64,000 nucleotides of DNA from an uncultured Hyphomicrobiales bacterium (GTDB taxonomy: Bacteria > Pseudomonadota > Alphaproteobacteria > Rhizobiales > Beijerinckiaceae): positions 91,865 through 155,864 of the forward strand of contig CAINED010000014.1 of the NCBI GenBank assembly GCA_903847605.1, read 5' to 3'. The notes beneath the pieces were generated by a model. The model searched no databases, had not been told where the DNA came from, and worked only from the letters and a program-made list of their open reading frames with translations. The translations under genes and the position numbers were made by a program. Below, piece after piece: positions 18,181 through 26,403 of the stretch (positions within the stretch are counted from its first letter, which is position 1; the number at the start of each line of letters is the position of its first letter).

Positions 18181-18203
18181 TCTTTCATGGCGTTTTTTAA
18201 AAA

Positions 18204-19514
18204 TCACTCGGCGGCGTTCGCAATCGGCGCGCCGGCCATGAGCGCTTTTTCTTCCTCGCTCACGCCCGCCGTGCGCCAGTCCGTCGTTTTCGGCACGACG
18301 CCTTCGAACGAGCGGATGAAGCGATGGGGAATGCGCGGCTCCGTGCGGCCGATGACCGTGCCGTCCTTCTGGAACGCCTGCGCGGCTTCGACGAGTTGCT
18401 TGCGGAATTCGACGATGGCGAGATCGCTGGCTCCAAGCTTGTCGAGGGAACGGTCGGCGATGGGGCCCATCGTTTCCCACATCACGACGTCCTGATTGGG
18501 AATGCCGGGAATGCCCGTGAAGTTGCCGAGCTTCATGGCCTGGCGGTCCTGCTTGTAGTTGTTGTCGCGGGTACGCAGGTTGCGCCAGTTCGCATCGACA
18601 TCGATGCCCGGTTGCAGATGCAGAAACTTGCGCCACGTTTCCGTGTCCGGGCAGTTCTCCTTGCTGAAGGCAAGGAAGTAGAAATAGGTGTGCTCGTCGT
18701 CCATCGGCACATGCATGATGGCGATGTTGTAGAGATTGTTCGACGGGATATGCACGGTATAGGGCGCGATGAACAAGGTCGTGCGCAGATAGTCGTGCGT
18801 CTGCGCATTGTTGATGGGACGGCGGATGGCGGTATAGCGGAAGCCGAAGGGCGTGCGTTGCACGACCAGACGCGGCGCCTTGTCGGTCGAGGGGCGCAGC
18901 CACACCTTGTCGTTGGCCGCAGCGCCCGGCACCTTCGCCGGCACCATGTCCGAAGAATGCAGGCTCGAGGAATGCGCCGAGTCGATCGCGCCTTCGAGAA
19001 TCTGCGCCCAGTTGCAGTTGATGATCACCTTCGATGTCGCGACCTGCACATCGGGCGTCGGCTGGAACACCGGCAGTTCGAATTCCGGCATGGTTTCGGC
19101 AGGGCCCATATAGGTCCAGACGAAACCGGACGCTTCGCGCGCCGGATAGGATTTCAGCTTCACCTTTTCGAGAAAGCCCGTGCCCGCAGGCTCCGACGAC
19201 ATTTCCATGGCGTTGCCGTCAACGTCGAATTTCCAGCCGTGATAGAGGCAGCGCAATCCGCATTCCTCGTTGCGGCCGAAGGCGAGCGAAGCGCGGCGAT
19301 GCGGACAATATTCGTCGAGAATGCCGAGCTTGCCCTCGCTGTCGCGGAATACCACGAGATCCTCGCCGAGCAGGCGGATTTTCACGGGATCGCAGTCGGG
19401 TTCCGACACTTCCTCTGACAGGCAGGCGGGTATCCAGTGGCGGCGGAAGATCTCTCCCATCGGCGCGCCGTTTTCGACGCGGCACATCAGGTCGTTCTCT
19501 TGCGGGGTGAGCAT
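18204..19514 (-). CDS. Rieske non-haem iron oxygenase, phthalate 4,5-dioxygenase-like alpha subunit
   Basis: 436 residues, matching the size of phthalate 4,5-dioxygenase oxygenase (Pht3-like, about 440). The Rieske [2Fe-2S] ligands are Cys70 and His72 in CPHRRASL and Cys89 and His92 in CLYHGW. The mononuclear iron site is Asp178, His181 and His186 in EGAIDSAHSSSLH. The start at 19514 has a GGAGGGAAAC ribosome-binding site; the much longer open frame upstream crosses the divergent promoter and is not coding. Electrons would come from the reductase encoded divergently at 19701. The promoter and operator lie directly upstream. Confidence 0.9.
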   Translation of the reverse strand: MLTPQENDLMCRVENGAPMGEIFRRHWIPACLSEEVSEPDCDPVKIRLLGEDLVVFRDSEGKLGILDEYCPHRRASLAFGRNEECGLRCLYHGWKFDVDGNAMEMSSEPAGTGFLEKVKLKSYPAREASGFVWTYMGPAETMPEFELPVFQPTPDVQVATSKVIINCNWAQILEGAIDSAHSSSLHSSDMVPAKVPGAAANDKVWLRPSTDKAPRLVVQRTPFGFRYTAIRRPINNAQTHDYLRTTLFIAPYTVHIPSNNLYNIAIMHVPMDDEHTYFYFLAFSKENCPDTETWRKFLHLQPGIDVDANWRNLRTRDNNYKQDRQAMKLGNFTGIPGIPNQDVVMWETMGPIADRSLDKLGASDLAIVEFRKQLVEAAQAFQKDGTVIGRTEPRIPHRFIRSFEGVVPKTTDWRTAGVSEEEKALMAGAPIANAAE

Positions 19515-19539
19515 GTTTCCCTCCAGCCTACAAAATTTG

Positions 19540-19553
19540 CTTAGGTCTCTAAG
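19540..19553 (-). promoter_or_regulatory. Candidate MarR operator 1
   Basis: Inverted repeat CTTAG-GTCT-CTAAG, 26 bp upstream of the oxygenase start codon and overlapping the downstream half of its -10 element. It shares the core TTAG-N4-CTAA with the palindrome at 19647. This is the classic position for a repressor site. Confidence 0.6.
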
Positions 19554-19579
19554 ATAAAATGGGCGGGACGGGAAGTCAA
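19551..19579 (-). promoter_or_regulatory. Promoter of the Rieske oxygenase gene
   Basis: On the minus strand TTGACT (plus coordinates 19574-19579), a spacer of exactly 17 bp, then TATCTT (19551-19556). This is 5/6 and 4/6 agreement with the sigma-70 type consensus. The -10 overlaps candidate operator 1. Confidence 0.65.
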
Positions 19580-19646
19580 TCACCGTCTCGAAACTCGGCG
19601 GCGGGAAAGGCGGCAGGCCCTGAGCCCACGCCTCTTGCGTCCAAAA

Positions 19647-19662
19647 GATTAGAGGTCTAATC
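19647..19662 (+). promoter_or_regulatory. Candidate MarR operator 2
   Basis: Perfect inverted repeat GATTAG-AGGT-CTAATC, 38 bp upstream of the reductase ATG and 108 bp centre to centre from operator 1, with the same TTAG-N4-CTAA core. A weak -35-like TTGCGT lies at 19635-19640, which would put this site over the -10 of the plus-strand promoter. Confidence 0.6.
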
Positions 19663-19700
19663 ATCCGCGCCCGAAACTTGTCACGCCGAAGCCCAAGATC

Positions 19701-20636
19701 ATGCCCCATTTGCGCGTCGCCCGCGCCGCCAAAATAGCCGAGGACATCTTCGAGTTCGAGCTTCGCGATCCCGGCGGAGCCGAGCTTCCCGCTTTCACGC
19801 CGGGAAGCCACGTCGAGGTGAAAACGCCCTCGGGCGAACGGCGCAAATATTCGCTGTGCAACGATCCCCTGGAGACCGACCGCTATGTCATCGCCGTCAA
19901 GCGCGATGCGAAGGGACGCGGCGGTTCGGTGTCCATGTGCGATCAGGTCAGGGAAGGCGATCTTCTCGAGGCTGCAGAACCGAAGAACGACTTCGCGCTG
20001 GTGAAATCCTTCGCGGGCTACACGCTGATTGCCGGCGGCATCGGCATCACGCCGATCCTCGCCATGGCGCGTCATCTTTTGAACGAGGGTGCGCCGTTCA
20101 AGCTCTATTATCTCACGCGCAACCGCGCCTCGACGGCTTATGCCGACCTGCTGTCGCAACCGCAGTTCAAGGGCAAGGTCGTCATTCATCACGACGACGG
20201 CGATCCGGCGAAGGCGCTCGATCTGTGGCCCGTGCTCGAAAAACCGAAAGGGCAGGTCTATTGCTGCGGACCGTCGGGTCTCATGGATGTCGTGCGCGAC
20301 ATGAGCGGCCACTGGTCGCGAACGGCTGTTCACTTCGAGGCCTTCACCGACGGGCACACGATCAAGCCCGAAGACGTGCCGTTCACCGTGCGGCTCGCGA
20401 AATCGGGCGAAAGCCACGAAGTGCCTGTCGGCCAGCCGATTCTCGACGTGCTGCGCAAGGCGGGGCATGACGTGCCCTATTCCTGCGCCAGCGGTTCCTG
20501 CGGTTCGTGCAAGACGAAGCTGATCTCGGGCGATGTGGACCATCGCGACTTTGTGCTGCAGGATGAAGAGAAGTCGGACTACATCATGGTCTGCGTGTCG
20601 CGCGGCCGCGGTGGCGAAGTCGTCATCGACCTCTAA
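19701..20636 (+). CDS. Phthalate dioxygenase reductase-like oxidoreductase (FMN, NAD, [2Fe-2S])
   Basis: 311 residues in the order flavin domain, NAD domain and C-terminal plant-type ferredoxin, the order that defines class IA phthalate-dioxygenase-type reductases. Flavin motif RKYSLCND is at 48-55. Nucleotide-binding segments are GGIGITPIL and CCGPSGLM. The [2Fe-2S] cysteines are 262, 267, 270 and 298 (CASGSCGSC, then IMVC). It passes electrons from NADH to the Rieske oxygenase encoded divergently. No strong ribosome-binding site is seen before the ATG. First gene of a three-gene operon. Confidence 0.92.
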   Translation: MPHLRVARAAKIAEDIFEFELRDPGGAELPAFTPGSHVEVKTPSGERRKYSLCNDPLETDRYVIAVKRDAKGRGGSVSMCDQVREGDLLEAAEPKNDFALVKSFAGYTLIAGGIGITPILAMARHLLNEGAPFKLYYLTRNRASTAYADLLSQPQFKGKVVIHHDDGDPAKALDLWPVLEKPKGQVYCCGPSGLMDVVRDMSGHWSRTAVHFEAFTDGHTIKPEDVPFTVRLAKSGESHEVPVGQPILDVLRKAGHDVPYSCASGSCGSCKTKLISGDVDHRDFVLQDEEKSDYIMVCVSRGRGGEVVIDL

Positions 20637-20660
20637 GAATCGAGAGCAGGGGCACTGGCG

Positions 20661-21893
20661 TTGAGCGACAAAAAGATAAGACTGGGGATCGCCGGGCTCG
20701 GACGCGCCTTTTCACTGATGATGCCGACGCTGGTGTGCGACGAGCGTCTTGTGATTGTCGCCGGCGCCGATCCGCGCGAGGAGGCGCGGGCGCGTTTCCA
20801 AGCCGATTTCGCCGGGCGCGCCTATGCCGAAGTCGCAGCCATGTGCGCCGATCCGCATATCGACGCGGTCTATATTTCGACGCCGCATCAGTATCACTCC
20901 GAGAACGTCGCCGCCGCGGCCGCACACAAGAAGCATATTCTCTGCGAGAAGCCGATGGCGCTCACGGTCGACGAGTGTCTGGCGATGATCGACGTTGCCC
21001 AGAGGGCCGGCGTGCATCTTATCGTCGGGCATTCCCATTCCTTCGATGGGCCGATCCGTCAGGCGCGGCGGCTCGTCGAATCCGGCGAGTTCGGCGACGT
21101 GCGCATGCTGCATGCACTGGACTATACGGATTTCCTTTACCGCCCGCGCCGCCCGGAAGAACTCGATACGTCCAAAGGCGGCGGCATCATATACAACCAG
21201 ACGCCGCATCAGGTGGACAATGTGCGCTTCATGGCCGGCGGTATGGCGAAGGCGGTGCGCGCGATGACAGGCGCATGGGATCGCGAGCGCGGCACGGAGG
21301 GCGCTTATTCCGCGCTCCTGACCTTCGAGAACGGCGCCTTCGCCAACATGACCTATTCCGGTTACGCGCATTTCGACTCCGCCGAATTCGTCGACTGGAT
21401 CGCCGAAAGCGGGCAGCCCGTGCGGCAGGAAAATTACGGCGCGATGCGTCGCGGCCTTGCCGGCAAGTCGCGCGACGCCGAACTCGCCCTGAAGGGCCAG
21501 CAGAACTACGGCGGCGATACCTATACCGGCTTCGACCCCAAAAATCCGAAACTGCCGCCGGAGCGTTATCATCAGAACTTTGGGCCGCTGATCGTTTCCT
21601 GCGATCGCGGCGACCTCAGGCCGACATCGAAAGGCGTTGCCGTTTACGCCGATTTCGAGCGCCGTTTCGAACCGCTGCCCACGCGCCCGATCCCGCGCAT
21701 GGAAGTCGTCGACGAACTCTGGGACGCCGTGATGCACGACATCGCTCCCATGCACGACGGCCGCTGGGGCCTTGCGACGATGGAAGTCTGTTTCGCGATC
21801 CTGCAATCGGCGCGCGAGGGCAGGGAGGTGACGCTCCATCACCAGATTCCAACGCCCTGCGTCAGCGATTACGAGAAGAGGGCGCGCGGCTGA
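20661..21893 (+). CDS. Gfo/Idh/MocA oxidoreductase, phthalate 4,5-cis-dihydrodiol dehydrogenase-like
   Basis: 410 residues, the length known for the Pseudomonas phthalate dihydrodiol dehydrogenase (Pht4), which is also a Gfo/Idh/MocA protein. The N-terminal NAD-binding motif GIAGLGRAF and the CEKPMA segment (EKP signature) are present. A conserved GGGIIYNQTPHQVDNVR supplies the presumed catalytic His region. It would rearomatise the dihydrodiol made by the Rieske enzyme. The start is TTG with GCAGGGG upstream. Its stop overlaps the marR start (TGATG). The substrate may be phthalate or an analogue; the decarboxylase needed for phthalate itself is not in the window. Confidence 0.82.
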   Translation: MSDKKIRLGIAGLGRAFSLMMPTLVCDERLVIVAGADPREEARARFQADFAGRAYAEVAAMCADPHIDAVYISTPHQYHSENVAAAAAHKKHILCEKPMALTVDECLAMIDVAQRAGVHLIVGHSHSFDGPIRQARRLVESGEFGDVRMLHALDYTDFLYRPRRPEELDTSKGGGIIYNQTPHQVDNVRFMAGGMAKAVRAMTGAWDRERGTEGAYSALLTFENGAFANMTYSGYAHFDSAEFVDWIAESGQPVRQENYGAMRRGLAGKSRDAELALKGQQNYGGDTYTGFDPKNPKLPPERYHQNFGPLIVSCDRGDLRPTSKGVAVYADFERRFEPLPTRPIPRMEVVDELWDAVMHDIAPMHDGRWGLATMEVCFAILQSAREGREVTLHHQIPTPCVSDYEKRARG

Positions 21894-22393
21894 TGGCGGG
21901 CAAGCCGGCAAAGTCGCAAGTTGCGCACGCGCTGCTGACGCGCTGGCGCGAGGCCGTGCCGAACGATCGCCTTGCCCATCTCATCAAGGATGCGACGCGC
22001 GGCCTGACGCGCGCATTACACGAGCGTCTCGCCCATCACAACGTCTCGTTCGGGCACTGGGTGTTTCTGCGCGTGCTGTGGGAGAAGGACGGCCTTACGC
22101 AACGCGAACTCTCCGACGAAGCCGGTATGACCGAGCCGACGACCTTTTCCGCGCTCACCGCGATGGAAAGGCAAGGCTATATCGAACGGCGCAAGCTACC
22201 GCACAACGCCAAGAATGTTTACGTTTATCTGACGCAGCAGGGACGCGCGTTGAAAGACGTTCTCGTGCCGATCGCCGAAGACGTGAACGCCATCGCCGTC
22301 GCGGGCGTAGATGCAGCGGATATCGCCGCCACGCGCCGCGTCTTGCTCGCCATCATCGAAAATCTCGCGCGCGACGAAGCGCAAAACACATAA
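21893..22393 (+). CDS. MarR family transcriptional regulator
   Basis: 166 residues with a winged helix-turn-helix of the MarR type. The run LTQRELSDEAGMTEPTTFSALTAME (shown here for position, residues about 70-94) is followed by GYIERRKLPHNAKNVYVYLT as wing; flanking helices serve dimerisation. It starts inside the stop codon of the dehydrogenase gene (TGATG), so it is cotranscribed with reductase and dehydrogenase. The most likely targets are the two TTAG-N4-CTAA palindromes at 19540 and 19647, giving ligand-relieved autoregulation of both divergent units. The binding partner sites are inferred. Confidence 0.88.
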   Translation: MAGKPAKSQVAHALLTRWREAVPNDRLAHLIKDATRGLTRALHERLAHHNVSFGHWVFLRVLWEKDGLTQRELSDEAGMTEPTTFSALTAMERQGYIERRKLPHNAKNVYVYLTQQGRALKDVLVPIAEDVNAIAVAGVDAADIAATRRVLLAIIENLARDEAQNT

Positions 22394-23422
22394 TCAGCGT
22401 ATTGGCGGCGCATAGAGAATGCCGCCCATGTTCCAGAGCTGGTTGATGCCACGGGGAATCGCCAGCTTCGAACCATTGCCCACGTTGCGCTCGAAGATTT
22501 CGCCGTAGTTGCCGACGGCGCGCACGGCATTGAGCGCCCAGTCGTTCGCAAGACCGAGCGGCTCGCCGAACTTTCCGTCCGCCCCGATGAAACGCCGCAC
22601 ATCCGGCTTTTTCGACGCCTTCGCCTGTTCGGTATTGGCGCCGGTTATGCCCAGTTCCTCCGCGTTGATAAGCGCATAGTTCACCCATTTCACCAGCGTG
22701 AACCATTTCATGTCATTGGCGCGCACGACCGGGCCGAGGGGCTCTTTCGAGATCACGTCGGGCAGGATGACATGGTCGTCGGGACGGGTCAGAGACAGGC
22801 GCTCGGAATAAAGCTGCGACACGTCGCTCGACAATGTATCGCACTTGCCGGTGTCGTAATTCTTGCCGAGCTCCTCGAGGCTTTTGGCGACGACCATCTC
22901 GAACTTCATGTCGTTGGAGCGGAAGAAGTCGGTGGCGTTATCCGCGCTGGTCGTTCCCTCCTGCACGCAGATCTTGCTGTTGTCGAGTTCGAGCACAGAA
23001 GTGAGATTGCGTTTGCGCGCGACGAGAAAGCCCTGGCCGTCATGATAGTTGATGCCGGCGAAGGCGAGACCGAGTTCGGTTTCGCGGCTCATGGTCCATG
23101 TGGAATTGCGAATGAGCACGTCGATCTTGTTCTCGCGCAATGCGCCGAAGCGCTCGGCGGCGTTCAACGCGACGAAGCGCACCTTTTTGGGATCGTTGAA
23201 GATGGCCGCGGCGATGGCGCGGCAGAAATCGACATCGAAGCCCGACCACTCGCCTTTGCCGTCGGCTGAGGAAAAGCCCAGAAGTCCCTGACTGACGCCG
23301 CACAGGAGTTCGCTGCGCGCCTTCACGGCTTCGAAAGTCTGCGCCTGCAAACCCGTGGCCGTCAGCGCCAGCGCGCCAAGGGAAGCTGCGCCAACGAGCA
23401 GGCGCTTGAAAGAACCGATCAT
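22394..23422 (-). CDS. AapJ-like amino-acid ABC transporter substrate-binding protein, orphan
   Basis: 342 residues with signal peptide (cleavage near LQAQ-TF). It shows the AapJ pattern: LLCGVSQGLLGFS, GFDVDFCRAIAAAIF, DVLIRNSTWTMSRE, a CVQEGTT loop and a C-terminal RAVGNYGEIFERNVG. The family delivers a broad range of L-amino acids to AapQMP, but no aapQ, aapM or aapP gene is adjacent. Its stop codon abuts the marR stop with no gap. The start at 23422 is chosen from the signal peptide; the ribosome-binding site is weak. Confidence 0.88.
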   Translation of the reverse strand: MIGSFKRLLVGAASLGALALTATGLQAQTFEAVKARSELLCGVSQGLLGFSSADGKGEWSGFDVDFCRAIAAAIFNDPKKVRFVALNAAERFGALRENKIDVLIRNSTWTMSRETELGLAFAGINYHDGQGFLVARKRNLTSVLELDNSKICVQEGTTSADNATDFFRSNDMKFEMVVAKSLEELGKNYDTGKCDTLSSDVSQLYSERLSLTRPDDHVILPDVISKEPLGPVVRANDMKWFTLVKWVNYALINAEELGITGANTEQAKASKKPDVRRFIGADGKFGEPLGLANDWALNAVRAVGNYGEIFERNVGNGSKLAIPRGINQLWNMGGILYAPPIR

Positions 23423-23454
23423 GTGAAGTCTCGCTGAAAAGAAGAAAGAACTGC

Positions 23455-23475
23455 GCCCGCGGCCGAGCCGCGGGC
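23455..23475 (-). terminator. Hairpin after the L,D-transpeptidase gene
   Basis: Perfect 9-bp stem GCCCGCGGC-CGA-GCCGCGGGC, followed on the minus strand by a pyrimidine-rich TTCTTTCTTCTTTT stretch that also leads into the AapJ-like gene. Confidence 0.6.
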
Positions 23476-23481
23476 CGGATG

Positions 23482-24102
23482 TCACAAGCTCGCGCCGTGC
23501 CGCACGATGACCTTCGTGCCGACGGGAACGCGCTCGTAGAGATCGGCAACGTCCGCGTTCACGAGCCGGAAGCAGCCGGACGACACGGCGCTGCCGATGG
23601 TGTGCGGCTGGTTCGTGCCGTGGATGCGATAGATCGTCGAGCCGAGATAAAGCGCACGCGCGCCCATCGGGTTGCCGGGGCCACCCGCCATGAAGCGTGG
23701 GAGATAGGGCTGGCGCTGGATCATCTCCGGCGGCGGACGCCAGTCCGGCCATTCTTGCTTGCGCGTGATCTTGAGGAGCCCCGCCCATTGGAAGCCTTCG
23801 CGGCCGACGCCGATGCCATAGCGCATGGCACGCCCGTTGCCCATGACGAGGTAGAGATGGCGTTCGGACGTGTGGACGATGATCGTGCCCGGCTCTTCCG
23901 TCGTGCGGAAATAGACGACCTGCTTCGCCCAGGGACCTGTCAGCCTCTCTTCATCGGGCGTCGGCGTATAGCCGGGCTTTTCGATGTCGTTGAGAGACGC
24001 CGCGGGGCCGCGGCCCTGCGCAGATGCGCCGTTCACTGCGAACAGCATGGCGCCGGCGGCGAGCGTCGCCACCGTGAAGCGCGAAAAAAGCGATGCGATC
24101 AT
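23482..24102 (-). CDS. L,D-transpeptidase (YkuD domain)
   Basis: 206 residues with a Sec signal peptide (cleavage near ASAQ-GR). The YkuD catalytic motif is complete: His161 in RIHGTNQ and Cys177 in SSGCFRL, with the preceding beta-hairpin HLYLVMGNGRAMRYGIGVG. These enzymes make 3-3 cross-links in peptidoglycan or attach proteins to it, an abundant linkage in Hyphomicrobiales. The gene lies 20 bp downstream of a lipoprotein gene on the same strand. GGAG precedes the ATG at 24100-24102. Confidence 0.92.
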   Translation of the reverse strand: MIASLFSRFTVATLAAGAMLFAVNGASAQGRGPAASLNDIEKPGYTPTPDEERLTGPWAKQVVYFRTTEEPGTIIVHTSERHLYLVMGNGRAMRYGIGVGREGFQWAGLLKITRKQEWPDWRPPPEMIQRQPYLPRFMAGGPGNPMGARALYLGSTIYRIHGTNQPHTIGSAVSSGCFRLVNADVADLYERVPVGTKVIVRHGASL

Positions 24103-24122
24103 GAACAAACTCCGTGCCGAAA

Positions 24123-24602
24123 TCAGCGTCCGCCGCAGCGGACATAAACCATCGTGCCGTAGCGCTTGGCGGTCTCCTCGTTCATCCAGCGCAAGGTCAT
24201 CGAATTCTCGCTGACGCTGAGGATTTCGCGATCTTCCAGCGCCGGGGCAGGGCCTTGCGGACCCAGATAATTCTTGCCGCCCGGTCCGCCCTTGATGACG
24301 AGTTCGGAAACCTGCGCCTCGTCGGCGAGATGCATCATCACGCCGCCGCCGGGCCCCTTGGCCACGACATAGGGATTGCTGCACTGACGGCGCGCTTCGG
24401 CCTCCGTCCGCCCCTTGTCCGTATCGCGATGATAGGCCGCGAGGCCCCAGCGGCCGACCAGCGCGTCCGCCGCCACGGTTCCTGCCGGCGCGGACGCTGC
24501 CTGAGGGGTTGCCGTGGGGATGGGGAGCGCGGAACGCTCGCCGCCGCAACCGGCCAGCGCAAGGCCTGTAACGGCCGCAATAGTCAGAAATCCCGTTTTC
24601 AT
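24123..24602 (-). CDS. Small lipoprotein of unknown function
   Basis: 159 residues. A type II signal peptide ends in the lipobox LALAGC, so Cys19 would be lipidated. A Pro/Ala/Thr-rich linker follows, then a small domain starting at ALVGRWGLAAYH and ending RYGTMVYVRCGG. The remaining two cysteines (ARRQC, YVRC) could form a disulfide. The domain pattern (LVGRWG.., .SE..MTLRW) recalls small beta-barrel lipoproteins. It is cotranscribed with the L,D-transpeptidase, suggesting an envelope role. Confidence 0.75.
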   Translation of the reverse strand: MKTGFLTIAAVTGLALAGCGGERSALPIPTATPQAASAPAGTVAADALVGRWGLAAYHRDTDKGRTEAEARRQCSNPYVVAKGPGGGVMMHLADEAQVSELVIKGGPGGKNYLGPQGPAPALEDREILSVSENSMTLRWMNEETAKRYGTMVYVRCGGR

Positions 24603-24692
24603 GATCGACGCCTCACGCGCAATAAACTTGATCGTGGGGGCAATCTGCCCGCCCCCGGAGCAACTGGCAAGAGGTGTTCGCCGCTGCCGAAA

Positions 24693-25760
24693 TCACCGCA
24701 CCGGCGTCGTGTATTTTTCGCTCGCGAACCAATCGGCGGGAATCACGCGGTTCGTTCCCTCTTTCATCATCTTCTCGTAGAGGATGGCGCCGCAGGCCGC
24801 GAACTGGATCGCAAGGCCAGTATTGTTCTTGTAATAGATGATGTTGTCGCGCGTTTGCCGGACCTCTTTCATGCCGCTGACGACTTCGCCGAGTTCGACA
24901 ACGTCCTCGCGCTTCACGATGCCTTTTTCGATGGGATCGAGCAGTTCGATCTGCTTGTTGGCGACGACGCTCTCCCAGGTGTTGACGACGATCTTTTCCG
25001 CCTTTTCGTAAACTGTTTCATCGACCTCCGACTTCTTGTCGATCACGTCGGAGTTCACGATGGAGGCGACCATCTGCCCCTTCTGCAACCATGCGCCGTC
25101 GAAAACCGGCTTCTTGGAATTTGTTGCGCAAAGGATGATGTCGGCGTTGCGCACCACATCGCGCGGCGTGTCGGCGGCGACGACTTCCACTTTTTCCGCT
25201 GCCATGCGCTCCTTAAACGCCGCAACATTGGCCGGGTTCGTCGAATAGACGACGACGCGCCTGATCGGACGCACGGCGCAAACCGCGCGGCAGTTGGGAA
25301 ACGCCTGATTGCCGGTACCGAAGAGGCCGAGAACCTCGCTGTCTTCGCGCGCGATATGCTTGACGCCGAGGCCGGTCGTCGCGCCGACGCGAAAGCCGCT
25401 CAAGAATGTTTCGTGCAGGAAGGCCAGGGGTTCTCCATTTTTCAGAGAATAGAGAACGATGACGGACCAGTTGACGGGTTCGGGATTGTCCAGCGTGCGG
25501 CGATCCTCGAAGCGGTCGCTCGTCAGAAAGAAATGCGAACCGGCGCGCACGCAAGCGGTGTTATAAGTCTGCACTGCGCCGGCGTGGATGTTCGCGAAAT
25601 AGCGCCGCTCGGGATCGTCGGTATCCGTCGAATAGCGCAAGCGCGGAGGATTGGTAGCGCGGCCCTGCGCCAGATCGGAGAAGGCGACGCGCATGGCTTC
25701 GATCGCTTCGGGAATCGAAAGCAGGCGGCGAGCGTCCGAATCGGTGATGACGATGGGCAT
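24693..25760 (-). CDS. Ornithine cyclodeaminase / mu-crystallin family protein
   Basis: 355 residues of the ornithine cyclodeaminase/alanine dehydrogenase fold. It has an N-terminal RRLLSIPEAIEAMRVAF, the substrate-region FLSGFRVGATTGL, the Rossmann motif LGLFGTGNQAF and DIILCATNSKKPVFDG. Members deaminate or reduce imino acids with NAD(P)H, including ornithine cyclodeaminase, archaeal alanine dehydrogenase and ketimine reductases, so the exact reaction is open. It is larger than typical homologues (about 320) through an insertion around residues 45-60 and a C-terminal extension. It is divergent from the cytochrome gene at 25999. Confidence 0.82.
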   Translation of the reverse strand: MPIVITDSDARRLLSIPEAIEAMRVAFSDLAQGRATNPPRLRYSTDTDDPERRYFANIHAGAVQTYNTACVRAGSHFFLTSDRFEDRRTLDNPEPVNWSVIVLYSLKNGEPLAFLHETFLSGFRVGATTGLGVKHIAREDSEVLGLFGTGNQAFPNCRAVCAVRPIRRVVVYSTNPANVAAFKERMAAEKVEVVAADTPRDVVRNADIILCATNSKKPVFDGAWLQKGQMVASIVNSDVIDKKSEVDETVYEKAEKIVVNTWESVVANKQIELLDPIEKGIVKREDVVELGEVVSGMKEVRQTRDNIIYYKNNTGLAIQFAACGAILYEKMMKEGTNRVIPADWFASEKYTTPVR

Positions 25761-25998
25761 TGCGGATTACGCCTCGCGCTGAGCGGGAAGCGCTGTCCGG
25801 CAAGTCCTCCCCTTTGAATTCATGAGCAAGCAATGTCGCCGCGCGCCCATCCTGCGTCAAGGGAAGGCTCCGAGCCCATCGTCTGGCGAATAGCGGTCGT
25901 GCTGGAATTGCCGGTTGCCGGACCTGCGCTCTTGTAGCAGCATAACACCAAGCGGCTTCCCGGGGGGGATCTAAACCGCAAGTTACAGGGAGGTCTGC

Positions 25999-26355
25999 AT
26001 GTCAGGGCGTGCAATTCCGCTATCCATTGTATTGAGCATCGCATCGGCCGGTTTCGCCAGCGCCCAGTCCGGAGCTTCCGCCGGGCTCAACGAAACCCAG
26101 GAACTCGGCCGCATACTCACGTCCCAAACCTGCGTGGTCTGTCATTTTCCCTTGCAGCGGGGCGCCCACACCTATGGTCCCCGACTTTCGAAAGACTCCA
26201 TGGGCGGCGACGAGGGATTGCTGCGTGAAATGATCGGCACCGGCACCCAGCGCATGCCCGGTTTCAAATACATGTTCGACGAGAAGCAGATCGGCGCGGT
26301 CGTTCAGTTCATCAAGACATTGCCGCCCGGTCCCGAGACCCAGAAGAAAGACTGA
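25999..26355 (+). CDS. Small periplasmic cytochrome c
   Basis: 118 residues with a signal peptide (cleavage near SAQ-SG). A single haem site CVVCH (Cys45, Cys48, His49) and a likely axial Met86 in QRMPGF give a class I monohaem cytochrome c. GGGAGG precedes the ATG. It is followed 48 bp later by a gene for a larger protein that also carries one CxxCH motif, so the pair may form an electron-transfer unit of a periplasmic oxidation system. The substrate is unknown. Confidence 0.88.
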   Translation: MSGRAIPLSIVLSIASAGFASAQSGASAGLNETQELGRILTSQTCVVCHFPLQRGAHTYGPRLSKDSMGGDEGLLREMIGTGTQRMPGFKYMFDEKQIGAVVQFIKTLPPGPETQKKD

Positions 26356-26403
26356 GCGAACCTCCGCAACACAACTTCAACTCGCCGGAAACGGGAGATT
26401 TAA

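Noticed and set aside
24636..24656. GGGGGC/GCCCCC hairpin after the cyclodeaminase-like gene
   Set aside because: Six-base stem, 9-nt loop and no T-run on the minus strand; not supported as a terminator.
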